From assembly GCF_040362765.1 (NCBI RefSeq), contig NZ_BAABWK010000002.1, positions 372,001-436,000 of the forward strand: 64,000 nucleotides of DNA, given 5' to 3'. Shown one piece after another: positions 33,268-42,144 of the stretch. The notes under the pieces were generated by a model that saw only the letters and a list, made by a program, of their open reading frames with translations, was not told the DNA's origin and did no database searches. How positions within the stretch are numbered: position 1 is the first letter of the stretch; each line of letters opens with the position of its first letter. The stretch is from Pyruvatibacter sp. HU-CL02332. GTDB taxonomy: Bacteria; Pseudomonadota; Alphaproteobacteria; CGMCC-115125. The position numbers were made by a program, and so were the translations under genes.

Positions 33268-34388
33268 TGGCTCGATCTCCTGAACCCTTTGATGTGCCCC
33301 AGCCAGATCAGCTGGAAGGATTTCCCCATCCCCGCGACACAGAAATGCTGTATGGCCATCAGCCGGCCGAAGACGCCCTGCGCGAAGCCTTCATGGCAGG
33401 CAGGCTTCACCATGCGTGGCTGATCACAGGGCCCGCAGGGATTGGCAAGGCAACACTGGCATACCGGTTCGCCCGGTTTCTGCTCAAATATGGTGACCCG
33501 CGTATTGTGGAATCTGCGGGCATTGAAACGCTGCACATTCCGCCGGAAGACGAGATCTTCAAAAGAGTGTCGTCGCGCGGTCATGCCAATGTGCTGACAC
33601 TGCGCAAGCCATGGAACGACAAGACCAAGAAATACATGACCGTGCTTTCTGTCGATGAAGTTCGGAGGACGCATGACTTCTTCGGCATGAAGGCGGGCGA
33701 GGGCGGCTGGCGCATTTGCATTGTCGACAGTGCCGATGACATGAACACGAGTTCGGCCAATGCGTTGCTCAAGGTTCTCGAAGAACCTCCTGCACAGACC
33801 ATTTTTCTGGTTCTCGCCAATCATCCCGGCCGGTTGTTGCCGACCATCAGATCGCGATGTCGCACGCTTCCATTGAAGCCGCTCAGTCATGATCAGTTGC
33901 TGTCCGCGGTCCATGGACATCTGGGGCACATGGCGGACGGAGATATGGAAGCCGTGGCCAAGCTGGCGCAGGGCAGCGTCGGGCGGGCACTTCTGCTGGC
34001 GGGCGGCGGTGGCATTGAGCTCTACCGTGAGATGCATGGGGTGATCGCAAGCCTTCCCAAGCCGGATGTCCCGGCGGTGCATGCGCTTGCTGAAAAGCTG
34101 GCGCGGCGCGGCAATGATCAGGCCTATGAGATGTTCCGCGAGCTTTTGTCAGACTGGCTCGTGCGCCTGGTACGGCAGGGCGCTGGTGGACCGGCGATGA
34201 TTGATGAAGTGATTGCCGGGGAAGCTGACATCATGAACCGGCTGGCGGCGGGGGCTTCGCTTGATCGATGGGTGGAGGTATGGGAAAACACCGCCCGCAC
34301 TGCCGAGAGGGCAGAGGCACTTAATCTCGACCGAAAACAGGTGGTTCTCGGCACGTTTGCAGCACTCGAAACTGCAGCGCGCGGGTAG
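33267..34388 (+). CDS. holB: DNA polymerase III subunit delta'
   Basis: The 373-residue protein has the clamp-loader AAA+ features: Walker A '[19 protein letters not shown]', '[20 protein letters not shown]' with '[20 protein letters not shown]' (sensor 1 region), and '[17 protein letters not shown]'. The Walker A Lys is followed by Ala rather than Thr, and the Cys4 zinc module of the E. coli protein is missing, both common in alphaproteobacterial delta' subunits, which do not hydrolyse ATP. It overlaps tmk by one base and precedes metG by 32 bases. Confidence 0.93.
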   Translation: MARSPEPFDVPQPDQLEGFPHPRDTEMLYGHQPAEDALREAFMAGRLHHAWLITGPAGIGKATLAYRFARFLLKYGDPRIVESAGIETLHIPPEDEIFKRVSSRGHANVLTLRKPWNDKTKKYMTVLSVDEVRRTHDFFGMKAGEGGWRICIVDSADDMNTSSANALLKVLEEPPAQTIFLVLANHPGRLLPTIRSRCRTLPLKPLSHDQLLSAVHGHLGHMADGDMEAVAKLAQGSVGRALLLAGGGGIELYREMHGVIASLPKPDVPAVHALAEKLARRGNDQAYEMFRELLSDWLVRLVRQGAGGPAMIDEVIAGEADIMNRLAAGASLDRWVEVWENTARTAERAEALNLDRKQVVLGTFAALETAARG

Positions 34389-34420
34389 CACCTGCTTCAT
34401 ACAAGCTGAAAGCCACCGCC

Positions 34421-35974
34421 ATGTCCGGCGACAAGAATTTTTACATCACCACGGCCATTTCCTATCCCAATGGCGCACCGCATATTGGCCATGCCTATGA
34501 GGTGCTGACGACGGATGTCCTCGCACGCTTCAAGCGGCTTGATGGCTATGACGTGTTCTTTCTGACGGGTACGGATGAACATGGTCAGAAGATGGTGGAG
34601 ACGGCGGAGAAAGAAGGCATAAGCGTTGATGACCTTGCGGACCGCAACTCGCAAAAGTTCAGGGAGCTGCCGCCGGCACTCAACTGCTCCAACAATGATT
34701 TCATTTCGACCCGCGAACCGCGCCACGCCGTGGCCGCGCAGGAATTGTGGAACCGGCTCGTAGCCAAGGGCGACATCTATCTCGACAAGTATGAAGGTTG
34801 GTACTCGGTACGTGACGAGGCGTTCTACACAGAGACCGAGCTGACCGAAGGGCCCAATGGTGAGAAACTTGCGCCCACCGGCACCGAGGTAAAATGGATG
34901 GAAGAAGAGAGCTATTTCTTCAAGCTCTCTGCCTATCAGGACAAGCTGATGGCGCTTTTCGAAAGCCAACCGGGCTTTGTGCAGCCGGATGCGCGGCGCA
35001 ATGAGATCATGTCGTTCGTGAAGGGTGGCCTCAAAGATCTGTCCGTGTCCCGCAAGACCCTGAACTGGGGCGTGCCGGTTCCCGGTGATGACGATCACGT
35101 CATGTATGTGTGGATTGATGCGCTCACCAATTACCTCACGGGAGTTGGGTTTCCAGATACCGATCCAGACCAGCTTGCGAAGTTCTGGCCGGCGGATCTG
35201 CATATCATCGGCAAGGACATCCTGCGTTTCCACACGGTCTACTGGCCAGCCTTCTTGATGTCCGCAGAGATCGAGCTGCCCAAACGCGTGTTTGCGCACG
35301 GGTTCCTCTACAACCGCGGCGAAAAAATGTCGAAATCGCTCGGCAATGTGCTCGACCCGTTCGAGATGATTGAAGAATACGGTGTTGATCCGTTCCGCTA
35401 CTTCTTCTGCCGCGAAGTTTCCTACGGGCAGGACGGCAGCTACGGTCACGAAGCCATGGTCAATCGCATCAATGCGGACCTGGCGAATGATTTGGGCAAT
35501 CTTGCGCAGCGCTCGCTGTCGATGATTGGCAAGAATTGCGATGGCGTTGTGCCTACGCCGGGTGAGTTTTATGCCCAGGATGTAGCCATACTCGAGGCTG
35601 CGGACGGGTTGTTGCGTGGGGCCCGCAAGGCAATGGATCAACAGGCGATTCACACCTATGCGGGTGAGGTCTGGAAAGTCGTTGCTGAAGCAAACCGCTA
35701 CTTTGCCGGTCAGGAACCTTGGGCGCTGAAGAAAACAGACCCGGAACGCATGGGCACTGTGCTCTACGTGACAGCCGAAATCATCCGGCAGGTCGCCATC
35801 CTCGCTTCGCCCATCATGCCAACGTCCTGTGGCAAACTTCTTGACCTGGTCGTGGCACCGGAAGACCAGCGCGACTTTGCGGCACTTGGCGCAGGCGGCC
35901 GTCTTGCAGCCGGCACCGCATTACCGAAACCCGAAGGCGTGTTCCCGCGCTATGTAGAAGCGGAGGCCGAGTAA
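34421..35974 (+). CDS. metG: Methionyl-tRNA synthetase
   Basis: The 517-residue class I synthetase has the HIGH motif in '[20 protein letters not shown]', '[11 protein letters not shown]', the '[20 protein letters not shown]' signature and KMSKS in '[19 protein letters not shown]', followed by the helical anticodon-binding domain. The extra C-terminal tRNA-binding domain of the longer MetG forms is absent, which is normal in this class. It charges tRNA-Met in the cytoplasm. The stop overlaps the tatD ATG by one base. Confidence 0.97.
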   Translation: MSGDKNFYITTAISYPNGAPHIGHAYEVLTTDVLARFKRLDGYDVFFLTGTDEHGQKMVETAEKEGISVDDLADRNSQKFRELPPALNCSNNDFISTREPRHAVAAQELWNRLVAKGDIYLDKYEGWYSVRDEAFYTETELTEGPNGEKLAPTGTEVKWMEEESYFFKLSAYQDKLMALFESQPGFVQPDARRNEIMSFVKGGLKDLSVSRKTLNWGVPVPGDDDHVMYVWIDALTNYLTGVGFPDTDPDQLAKFWPADLHIIGKDILRFHTVYWPAFLMSAEIELPKRVFAHGFLYNRGEKMSKSLGNVLDPFEMIEEYGVDPFRYFFCREVSYGQDGSYGHEAMVNRINADLANDLGNLAQRSLSMIGKNCDGVVPTPGEFYAQDVAILEAADGLLRGARKAMDQQAIHTYAGEVWKVVAEANRYFAGQEPWALKKTDPERMGTVLYVTAEIIRQVAILASPIMPTSCGKLLDLVVAPEDQRDFAALGAGGRLAAGTALPKPEGVFPRYVEAEAE

Positions 35975-36759
35975 TGCTCGTTGATAGTCACTGCCATCTT
36001 GATTACCCGGGCCTCATTGAGGACCTGGATGGTGTTGTCGCCAGAGCAGGGGAGGCCGGCATTGGCCGAATGCTGACAATCTGCGTCAAGCTATCTGAGT
36101 TTGAGCGTGTGCATGATGTGGCCAAGCGGTTCGACAATGTGTGGTGCACGGTGGGTGTTCATCCCCATGAAGCCGATAGCGAGACCGGTGTCACGGCGCA
36201 ACGCATCATTGACGCGACCCAATCGCCGGACGTGGTGGGAATTGGCGAGACCGGGCTCGACTATTTTTACGACAACGCCCCGCGCGAAGAACAGAAGGCC
36301 TGCTTTCTTGCGCACATTGAAGCTGCGCGCGAAACACAGCTGCCCTTGATCATCCACGCACGCGATGCCGATGAGGACATGGCGGACATTCTGGAAACAG
36401 AACACGCCAAGGGTGCGTTCCCGTTCCTCCTGCACTGTTTCTCATCGGGCCCTGAGCTTGCCCAGCGTGCGGTGGCCATTGGTGGCTATGTCTCACTGTC
36501 CGGTATCATCACCTTCAAGAAGGCGGATGACATTCGCGAGACGGTAAAGTTGCTGCCGATGGAGCGCCTGCTGGTGGAAACCGACTCTCCTTATCTGGCA
36601 CCGGTGCCACACCGTGGCAAAACCAATGAGCCAGCCTTCACCGCTCACACTGCGGACAAACTGGCTGAAATCAAAGGTGTCACGCCGGATGAAATTGCTG
36701 CGGTCACAACTGCCAATTTTCATATGCTCTTCACAAAGATTCCGCCGGTTGCAAACTGA
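35974..36759 (+). CDS. tatD: TatD family metal-dependent DNase/hydrolase
   Basis: The 261-residue TIM-barrel hydrolase begins with the metal-binding 'VDSHCHLDYPG', then 'CTVGVHPHEAD', 'VGIGETGLDYFYDNAPREEQ', 'PLIIHARDADEDMADIL', 'FLLHCFSSGPELA' and 'LLVETDSPYLAPVPHRGKTN'. The His and Asp metal ligands are all present. TatD enzymes are 3'-5' exonucleases or related deoxyribonucleases. The place after holB and metG, before an MBL-fold gene, is a conserved order in Alphaproteobacteria. Confidence 0.95.
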   Translation: MLVDSHCHLDYPGLIEDLDGVVARAGEAGIGRMLTICVKLSEFERVHDVAKRFDNVWCTVGVHPHEADSETGVTAQRIIDATQSPDVVGIGETGLDYFYDNAPREEQKACFLAHIEAARETQLPLIIHARDADEDMADILETEHAKGAFPFLLHCFSSGPELAQRAVAIGGYVSLSGIITFKKADDIRETVKLLPMERLLVETDSPYLAPVPHRGKTNEPAFTAHTADKLAEIKGVTPDEIAAVTTANFHMLFTKIPPVAN

Positions 36760-36824
36760 CGCTGGCATTGGACACCAAACAGCGTGACACTTGGGTCCTC
36801 ACAAGAACAAACGAGGGAAACGCC

Positions 36825-37343
36825 ATGAAACATCGTATTGCAGCGCTCGCATGCGCCGGGCTCATTGCAGGTGCGGGTTCTGCTCTCGCCGCCCCACTTG
36901 AGGTCGACATCATTGGTGGCGAAGGCGCAAGCATCGGCACTGCGACTCTTCATGATGCGCCCACGGGCGTTCTCATGCGCATCGAAATTGGCGAGGACGG
37001 GCTGGAGCCAGGTTGGCACGGAATGCATCTGCATTCTGTCGGAGACTGTTCTGACGTTGGCAAGTTCAAGCTCTCCAAAGGTCACATCAACTTCGATGAT
37101 AAAGAGCATGGGCTGCTGAACGAAAATGGGCCGGACAATGCAGACCTGCCCAACATCTACGCAGATGACGATGGCGCGGCGAACGCTGAACTCCTGACCA
37201 CGCTGGTCTCCATCAGCGGCGACCGCGGGCTGATGGACGAGGACGGCTCGGCGCTGGTTATCCATGCCAATGAGGACGATCACATGACACAACCGATCGG
37301 CGGTGCCGGCGGACGGGTTGCATGTGGCGTCATCGGCGGGTAG
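36825..37343 (+). CDS. sodC: Cu/Zn superoxide dismutase family protein with altered zinc site
   Basis: The 172-residue protein has a signal peptide ('IAALACAGLIAGAGSALA') and SodC features: copper ligands in 'GMHLHSVGDC', bridging His in 'SKGHINF', zinc His in 'KEHGLLN', final copper His in 'ALVIHANEDDH', and the disulfide Cys pair ('GDC', 'ACGVI'). The third zinc-ligand His, usual in 'GPHAGDLPN'-type sequences, is replaced: here 'NGPDNADLPNI'. Copper and the electrostatic loop seem intact, so dismutase activity in the periplasm is possible, but zinc binding may be weak. The ATG at 36825 has GAGGG upstream. It has its own terminator and interrupts the usual tatD-MBL pair. Confidence 0.85.
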   Translation: MKHRIAALACAGLIAGAGSALAAPLEVDIIGGEGASIGTATLHDAPTGVLMRIEIGEDGLEPGWHGMHLHSVGDCSDVGKFKLSKGHINFDDKEHGLLNENGPDNADLPNIYADDDGAANAELLTTLVSISGDRGLMDEDGSALVIHANEDDHMTQPIGGAGGRVACGVIGG

Positions 37344-37366
37344 TAGCCTTACATACCTAGAACTTG

Positions 37367-37400
37367 AACGGCGATGACCTGTTCGGCCGTCGCCGTTTTT
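37367..37400 (+). terminator. Rho-independent terminator after sodC
   Basis: The arms AACGGCGATGACC (37367-37379) and GGCCGTCGCCGTT (37385-37397) pair over 13 positions with one T-G wobble and one A-C mismatch, with a 5-base loop and a run of T at the end (37396-37400, TTTTT). It starts 24 bases after the sodC stop codon. Confidence 0.85.
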
Positions 37401-37429
37401 GTTTACCTGCCAATCATCTGCGTTGAGTC

Positions 37430-38242
37430 ATGAGCGGATTTCTCAAAATCACTATTCTGGGCTGCGGCTCGTCCGGCGGCGTGCCGCGCATCGGTAATAT
37501 CTGGGGCGACTGCGACCCGGATGAACCAAAGAACCGCCGCCGACGCTGCTCGATCCTGGTACAGAAATCTGCCGAGGCGGGCGGCCCAACAACCAATGTC
37601 CTGATTGATACGTCGCCGGACATGGCGGAGCAGCTCAACATGGCCAATCAGGGTCGTCTTGATGCGGTGCTTTACACCCATGCGCATGCGGACCAGGCCC
37701 ATGGCATCGATGACCTTCGTATGGTGGCCATGAACAACCGGGCGCGGGTAGATGTCTATATGGACGAAACCACGGAGTCGTGGCTGCTCAACCGCTTTGA
37801 CTATTGCTTCAAGACACCGCCTGGGTCTGGCTATCCGCCGATACTCAATGCCCACAAGATGACGGCGCACGAGCCGGTCACCATTGACGGAGACGGCGGC
37901 CCCGTGACGTTCGAGCCCCTGTTGCTAGAGCACGGGTCAATTCCAGCATTGGGCTTCAAGGTGGGCGGCGTTGCCTATTCACCGGACGTCAACGGCGTAC
38001 CGCAGCGCGCGCGTGATGCCATTGCCGGGATTGATTGCTGGATTGTGGACGCCCTGCGCCGGGCACCGCACCCATCCCATGCCAATCTTGATCTCACACT
38101 GGAATGGATTGCAGACGTCAAACCAAAGCTTGGTGTGTTGACCAATATGCATGTGGATCTGGACTACCAGACGCTTCGCAAGGAACTGCCAGACGGGATC
38201 ATTCCTGCCTATGACGGCATGGTGCTGGAGTATCCACTGTGA
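37430..38242 (+). CDS. MBL-fold metallo-hydrolase, PhnP/phosphodiesterase-like
   Basis: The 270-residue protein starts with 'KITILGCGSSGGVPRIGNIW' and has the metal motif 'YTHAHADQAHGIDDLRMVAM', in which the usual His after Asp is Gln, as is common in this alphaproteobacterial group. Further ligands appear in 'LLEHGSIPALGF', 'YSPDVNGV' and 'NMHVDLDY'. Related proteins cleave cyclic phosphodiesters. The gene normally follows tatD in Alphaproteobacteria; here sodC lies between. Its stop overlaps the GTG start of the GNAT gene. Confidence 0.88.
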   Translation: MSGFLKITILGCGSSGGVPRIGNIWGDCDPDEPKNRRRRCSILVQKSAEAGGPTTNVLIDTSPDMAEQLNMANQGRLDAVLYTHAHADQAHGIDDLRMVAMNNRARVDVYMDETTESWLLNRFDYCFKTPPGSGYPPILNAHKMTAHEPVTIDGDGGPVTFEPLLLEHGSIPALGFKVGGVAYSPDVNGVPQRARDAIAGIDCWIVDALRRAPHPSHANLDLTLEWIADVKPKLGVLTNMHVDLDYQTLRKELPDGIIPAYDGMVLEYPL

Positions 38243-38715
38243 GCGATGGTGCAAACCACACAGGTTGGAAAGGCGGCGTATACCGGCAAGGTGAGTTTGA
38301 GGTCTCGACAGACCGCAACCGACTCGACCGGACGGTGATTATCAACACGTTGTCGGAAACCTACTGGGCCGGCGACGTATCGCCAGAGCGCATCATGGAA
38401 AGCGTTGCCAACGGGTTTCCGTTCGGCCTGTATCACGTCCCCAGCGACCGGCAGATAGGTTTCGCACGTCTGGTGACGGACATGACCAGGTTTGCTTGGG
38501 TGTCAGATGTCTTTGTGATTGAGACATACAAGGGGCAGGGCTGTGGCAAGCTTCTGATGCAGGCCATCCTCGATTATCCGCCGTTTGAGAACGTCTACAA
38601 TTGGACGCTAGCCACCAAAGACGCGCACGGCTTTTATGAGCAGTTCGGCTTTCAGCTTGCAGAAGGCAAGGACGCCACAATGCAACTCAAGCGCCCCAAA
38701 AAACCGATCGTCTAG
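38239..38715 (+). CDS. GNAT family N-acetyltransferase
   Basis: The 158-residue protein has the GNAT core: 'VIINTLSETYWAGDVSPERI', 'IGFARLVTDMTRFAWVSDVF', the acetyl-CoA pyrophosphate loop in 'VIETYKGQGCGKLLMQAIL', and 'ATKDAHGFYEQFGFQLAEG' near the end. The substrate is unknown. It starts at a GTG (38239) that overlaps the MBL-gene stop (GTGA), a typical coupled start. It is transcribed with the MBL gene. Confidence 0.88.
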   Translation: MSDGANHTGWKGGVYRQGEFEVSTDRNRLDRTVIINTLSETYWAGDVSPERIMESVANGFPFGLYHVPSDRQIGFARLVTDMTRFAWVSDVFVIETYKGQGCGKLLMQAILDYPPFENVYNWTLATKDAHGFYEQFGFQLAEGKDATMQLKRPKKPIV

Positions 38716-38779
38716 CACACCGGTTCTGGCGCTTCGCGCAAATGTTGCTATTATGTTCTCACCGGGTAAGGAGAGCATT

Positions 38780-39202
38780 TTGGACCAGCGCATCAGTATC
38801 ATCACCTTGAGCGTTTCAGACCTCGCAGCATCGCGGGCGTTTTACGGGCGGCTTGGCTTCACTGAGGCCAGCATCTCGCAGGACGGGATTGCCTTTTACG
38901 CCATGGGCACGTTTGTGTTCGCGCTGTATCCAACCGACAAGCTGGCTGAAGACATTGGTGAGGATCTGCCCGAGGCGACGGCTGGAGGCGTTACCTTGGC
39001 CTACAATGTGCGCGCCAAGGAAGACGTGGCCAGTGTGCTCTCTGAAGCCGTGGCTGCCGGGGCACGATTGGTGAAGCCGGCCGAGGATGTTTTCTGGGGT
39101 GGGCACTCCGGATATTTTGCAGATCCTGATGGGCACTTCTGGGAAGTGGCCTGGAACCCGCATTCACCACTTGAAGCAGATGGATCCCTGCGCGTCAGCT
39201 GA
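38780..39202 (+). CDS. VOC family glyoxalase-like protein (TTG start)
   Basis: The 140-residue single VOC unit runs from 'ISIITLSVSDLAASRAFYGR' to 'HSGYFADPDGHFWEVAWNP', with the Glu of 'WEV' and the preceding His as usual metal or fold positions. I chose TTG at 38780 because a perfect AAGGAG (38768-38773) lies 6 bases before it; the in-frame ATG at 38753 would swallow that site and adds 9 residues not expected in the family. Function is probably a small-molecule lyase or binding protein. It follows the GNAT gene by 64 bases. Confidence 0.85.
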   Translation: MDQRISIITLSVSDLAASRAFYGRLGFTEASISQDGIAFYAMGTFVFALYPTDKLAEDIGEDLPEATAGGVTLAYNVRAKEDVASVLSEAVAAGARLVKPAEDVFWGGHSGYFADPDGHFWEVAWNPHSPLEADGSLRVS

Positions 39203-39337
39203 TCGCAAGCACTCCTTATGTTTCGCCTTGAAATGACTTCCGGTCATATTTATCTATGATGAAACAAACGCGCTTCATGGACTGGCCGATGAATCGGGCA
39301 GACGATGAGTCGAAACAATGGTTTAGGGGAGGGTGCT

Positions 39338-40069
39338 ATGAGCGGACTTGAAGGCAAGGTTGTAATCGTCACGGGTGCGTCAAGCGGTATCGGTGCACAA
39401 GTTGCCAAGACACTGGCGGCCGGCGGCGCGAAAGTCATGCTGGCAGCCCGCCGTCAGGACCGGCTGGACGCACTGGTAGATGAGATTGGTGCTAACGCAA
39501 AAGCGCATGTCACCGATGTGAGCGATCACCAGTCCATGCTCGACCTGGGTGAAGCCACCATTGCAGCGTTCGGACACATCGATGTGCTCGTGAATAATGC
39601 CGGGCTCATGCCGTTGTCATTCTTTGCATCACGCAAAGTGGACGAATGGGATCGCATGGTGGACGTCAACATCAAGGGCGTCCTCTATGGCATTGATGCC
39701 GTGCTGACCCACATGCTGGGACGCAGTTCTGGTCACATCATCAATGTATCCTCCATTGCCGGCCACAGGACCGGTCCGGCAACAGGTGTCTATTCGGGGA
39801 CGAAGTTTGCCGTGCGCGCAATCTCAGAGGGACTGCGGCAGGAAACCGCCGGCAAAATCCGCGTCACCACCATTTGCCCTGGAGCCGTGACGACCGAACT
39901 TGCGGGCACCATCACCGACAAGGTGGTTATGGACAATATGGGCGGGACGTATGACTTTGAGTTCCTGGATCCCACGGCCATTGCTGATGCGATTGCCTAT
40001 GCGATCGGCCAGCCGGACAACGTCGCGGTCAATGAAATGCTCATTCGTCCTCTACAGCAATCAATGTGA
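39338..40069 (+). CDS. SDR family oxidoreductase
   Basis: The 243-residue short-chain dehydrogenase has the Rossmann motif 'VIVTGASSGIGAQVAKTLAA', 'NNAGLMP', 'HIINVSSIAGHR' with the catalytic Ser and 'YSGTKFAVRAISEGLRQE' with the Tyr-x3-Lys pair. The Arg in 'LAARRQDRL' after strand 2 suggests NADPH preference. It belongs to the classical YdfG-like subgroup that reduces 3-hydroxy acids or carbonyl compounds; the substrate is unknown. GGGGAGGG lies just before the ATG at 39338, deciding this start. Confidence 0.92.
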   Translation: MSGLEGKVVIVTGASSGIGAQVAKTLAAGGAKVMLAARRQDRLDALVDEIGANAKAHVTDVSDHQSMLDLGEATIAAFGHIDVLVNNAGLMPLSFFASRKVDEWDRMVDVNIKGVLYGIDAVLTHMLGRSSGHIINVSSIAGHRTGPATGVYSGTKFAVRAISEGLRQETAGKIRVTTICPGAVTTELAGTITDKVVMDNMGGTYDFEFLDPTAIADAIAYAIGQPDNVAVNEMLIRPLQQSM

Positions 40070-40180
40070 GCAAACCCTTGCTTTTGAACGGCTTTTTGCC
40101 ATCCTAACAGTCTATTAACGGGCCTGTGAGATACTCTCGCAAACTGGGGATAAATCCTATCCTCAAAGGAGGGTGCTCCA

Positions 40181-40561
40181 ATGGTGCGCTATGCAGGTGT
40201 GGTTGAGACCAAAAAGATCGACAGGCTGCTGACCAGTGCGGAACTGGATCGCGAAAAACGTCATGCCTTGAACGTGTTTCGTGATCGCATGGACCGTACG
40301 ATCATGAAAGCCAATCAAGAGGTTCTGAGCGGCAAGCTGCCGGACATTGATCTCGATACGATCACGCGCCTTGCGGTACGTATTGCAGAGCTGCGCGCGA
40401 GCTATCTGTCAAAGGCGCTCGCGGTGGCTGAAACACCAGGTGTGCCGACGGTTGACGCACTTGAAGATCTGCAGCGGCATCGCGTGGCCTTTGAAGAGCT
40501 CCGCGAGGCCTTTGAAGCACTGGAACGCGTCATTGAGCGCGGCTACACAAAGGCCGTGTAA
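40181..40561 (+). CDS. Small helical cytoplasmic protein of unknown function
   Basis: The 126-residue product is predicted nearly all helical and highly charged, for example 'DREKRHALNVFRDRMDRTIM' and 'RHRVAFEELREAFEALERVI', with Leu spacing that would allow a coiled coil at the C-terminus. No signal peptide or membrane span is seen. A strong AAAGGAGGG ribosome-binding site precedes the ATG, so it is probably well translated. I do not recognise the family. It converges with the CDGSH gene, 26 bases apart. Confidence 0.75.
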   Translation: MVRYAGVVETKKIDRLLTSAELDREKRHALNVFRDRMDRTIMKANQEVLSGKLPDIDLDTITRLAVRIAELRASYLSKALAVAETPGVPTVDALEDLQRHRVAFEELREAFEALERVIERGYTKAV

Positions 40562-40586
40562 CGTCGGTGATGTAGCCCACCCAAGC

Positions 40587-40829
40587 CTACTTCAGAGCGC
40601 CGTGACGACCATCACACATCGGGGCGTTTTTGGTGTGCTTGCACTGGCAGAAAAACACCGCGCGATCTTTCTCCGCCTTGTATTCCATCGGTTCGAAGTC
40701 TGTTCCAGCGTGGCTACCGTCGCAGAATGGCTGCGCCTTGGACCGACCACAGCGGCACCACCAATAGGTCTCACCAGCTTTGACTTCGACCATTGCAGGC
40801 TCTTTGGCGGCAATTACAGGATCTGACAT
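40587..40829 (-). CDS. CDGSH iron-sulfur domain protein with two motifs
   Basis: The 80-residue protein has two CDGSH-type 2Fe-2S motifs: 'CRCGRSKAQPFCDGSH' and 'CQCKHTKNAPMCDGRH', each with three Cys and one His. This is the small bacterial double-motif (MitoNEET-like) form. Such proteins carry two redox-active 2Fe-2S clusters and are thought to work in electron transfer or cluster handling. It lies 43 bases downstream of the DUF1330 gene on the same strand. Confidence 0.92.
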   Translation of the reverse strand: MSDPVIAAKEPAMVEVKAGETYWWCRCGRSKAQPFCDGSHAGTDFEPMEYKAEKDRAVFFCQCKHTKNAPMCDGRHGALK

Positions 40830-40871
40830 TGGGGTTCCTTACAGGGGTTAGGGGCAGGGATGGTGGTACGG

Positions 40872-41177
40872 CTATTGAGCTGCTGCTTCGTCCATACCGG
40901 TAGCAATGACCGCGTCCATTTTACTGGCCGCGAACCGGTGCTTCACGATGGTCTGATAGCCATCCGAATTGTACCAGGCCATGACGTCATCCTTGGACGG
41001 GAAGCTCAGCAAGACAAATCGTGTGGCTGACCATGTTCCTTCAAGTGTCGACGGATTTTCATCCACAGCCAAAAGAGACCCTTTGAACTGCTGGAAGACG
41101 TCCATGAAGGACTCCTCGTATTTCGCGTACTCGTCGCGATCATGAATGGAGATGTGGCCAGCGACGTATACGGTCAT
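40872..41177 (-). CDS. DUF1330 domain-containing protein
   Basis: The 101-residue protein begins with 'VYVAGHISIHDRDEYAKYEE' and has 'FKGSLLAVDENPSTLEGTWS' and 'TRFVLLSFPSKDDVMAWYNS', which match the DUF1330 ferredoxin-like dimeric alpha+beta barrel fold. The function is unknown; members are small cytoplasmic proteins. A good GGAAG sequence lies before the ATG on the minus strand. The upstream region holds a 16-base palindrome and a strong hairpin shared with the divergent PPOX gene. Confidence 0.88.
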   Translation of the reverse strand: MTVYVAGHISIHDRDEYAKYEESFMDVFQQFKGSLLAVDENPSTLEGTWSATRFVLLSFPSKDDVMAWYNSDGYQTIVKHRFAASKMDAVIATGMDEAAAQ

Positions 41178-41262
41178 GTGTGCGGTCTTCCTTGGAGATT
41201 CGAATAACTGTTCCCAAGTAGCCTAGCCACCCGGTACCTGTTTCACCATATCTATTGTTTTC

Positions 41263-41278
41263 CATAATATATATTATG
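41263..41278. promoter_or_regulatory. 16-bp AT-rich perfect palindrome
   Basis: CATAATATATATTATG is its own reverse complement. It lies in the 235-base gap between the divergent DUF1330 and PPOX genes, 85 bases from the DUF1330 start, and may be an operator for both. Its AT content stands out against the surrounding GC-rich DNA. Confidence 0.5.
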
Positions 41279-41291
41279 CGTCAATTGCTGC

Positions 41292-41319
41292 TGACGGCGC
41301 TTGTCAGGAAGCGCCGTCA
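41292..41319. repeat. 11-bp perfect inverted repeat (hairpin)
   Basis: TGACGGCGCTT (41292-41302) and AAGCGCCGTCA (41309-41319) are exact reverse complements around GTCAGG. It lies 13 bases from the 16-bp palindrome and 94 bases before the PPOX start. No T run follows in either direction, so it is a leader hairpin or protein site more than a terminator. Confidence 0.6.
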
Positions 41320-41412
41320 CGGGCTGGCAGGTTCAGCCAAAAAAGCTATTGTGACGCATTCGCGGCTCAATGCCATTTCAGTGTCCCGCCTGCTTAAATC
41401 TGAAAGCACTTC

Positions 41413-42033
41413 ATGACCGAAACAACGCTTGCCACAGAAGCTGATCTTCGCGGCACTTATGCCGAACCAAATGATGCGGTGCTGGCAAAAGACATCCGCC
41501 ATATCGATGCGCACTGTGCCCGCTTCATCGAGCTGTCCCCGTTCTGCGTTTTGGGGACGTCGCGTGCAGATGGATTGGGCGATGTGTCCCCTCGCGGCGG
41601 CGAGCCCGGATTTGTGCATGTGCTGGACAAGACACATCTGGCCATGCCGGACCGTCCGGGCAACAACCGGCTCGATTCACTGACCAACGTATCCCACAAC
41701 CCAGCCATCGGGCTTTTGTTCTTTCTGCCCGGCGTCAACGAAATGCTGCGGGTGAATGGCACAGCCTCCATCAGCAAGGATCCCGAGTTGATGGAGCGGT
41801 TTCTTGCAAACGGGCGCCCTCCTCTGTCGGTCCTCGTGGTCGAGGTCAAAGAGGCCTATCTGCACTGCGCAAAAGCTGTGAAGCGGTCCGGCCTGTGGGA
41901 CCCTGAGGCTCAGATTGAACGCAAGGATTTCCCGAGCCTTGGACAGATCATGCGGGACCAGCTGGCGTTGGACATTGAGGCCGAGTTGATTGACCAGGCT
42001 CTGGATCAGGACGCCAAGGACAACCTCTACTAA
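41413..42033 (+). CDS. PPOX-class (pyridoxamine phosphate oxidase-like) FMN flavoprotein
   Basis: The 206-residue protein shows the split-barrel flavin fold: 'FIELSPFCVLGTSRADGLGD' and 'VSPRGGEPGFVHVLDKTHLA', 'MPDRPGNNRLDSLTNVSHNP', 'IGLLFFLPGVNEMLRVNGTA', and 'AYLHCAKAVKRSGLWDPE'. This fits the MSMEG_1061-type FMN-dependent family, not the true PdxH. Members bind FMN or F420-like cofactors and reduce or oxidise unknown small molecules. It stands alone, divergent from DUF1330. Confidence 0.88.
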   Translation: MTETTLATEADLRGTYAEPNDAVLAKDIRHIDAHCARFIELSPFCVLGTSRADGLGDVSPRGGEPGFVHVLDKTHLAMPDRPGNNRLDSLTNVSHNPAIGLLFFLPGVNEMLRVNGTASISKDPELMERFLANGRPPLSVLVVEVKEAYLHCAKAVKRSGLWDPEAQIERKDFPSLGQIMRDQLALDIEAELIDQALDQDAKDNLY

Positions 42034-42144
42034 GCGGCAAGAAGCATCTCCTGGCGACACCTCAAACCTTGTCGTCAGGTGCCATGCAGGCCATGCTAAA
42101 AAGTGACCGATGGTCGCTTTTCACACCCTGCTGCGAGATATCCG

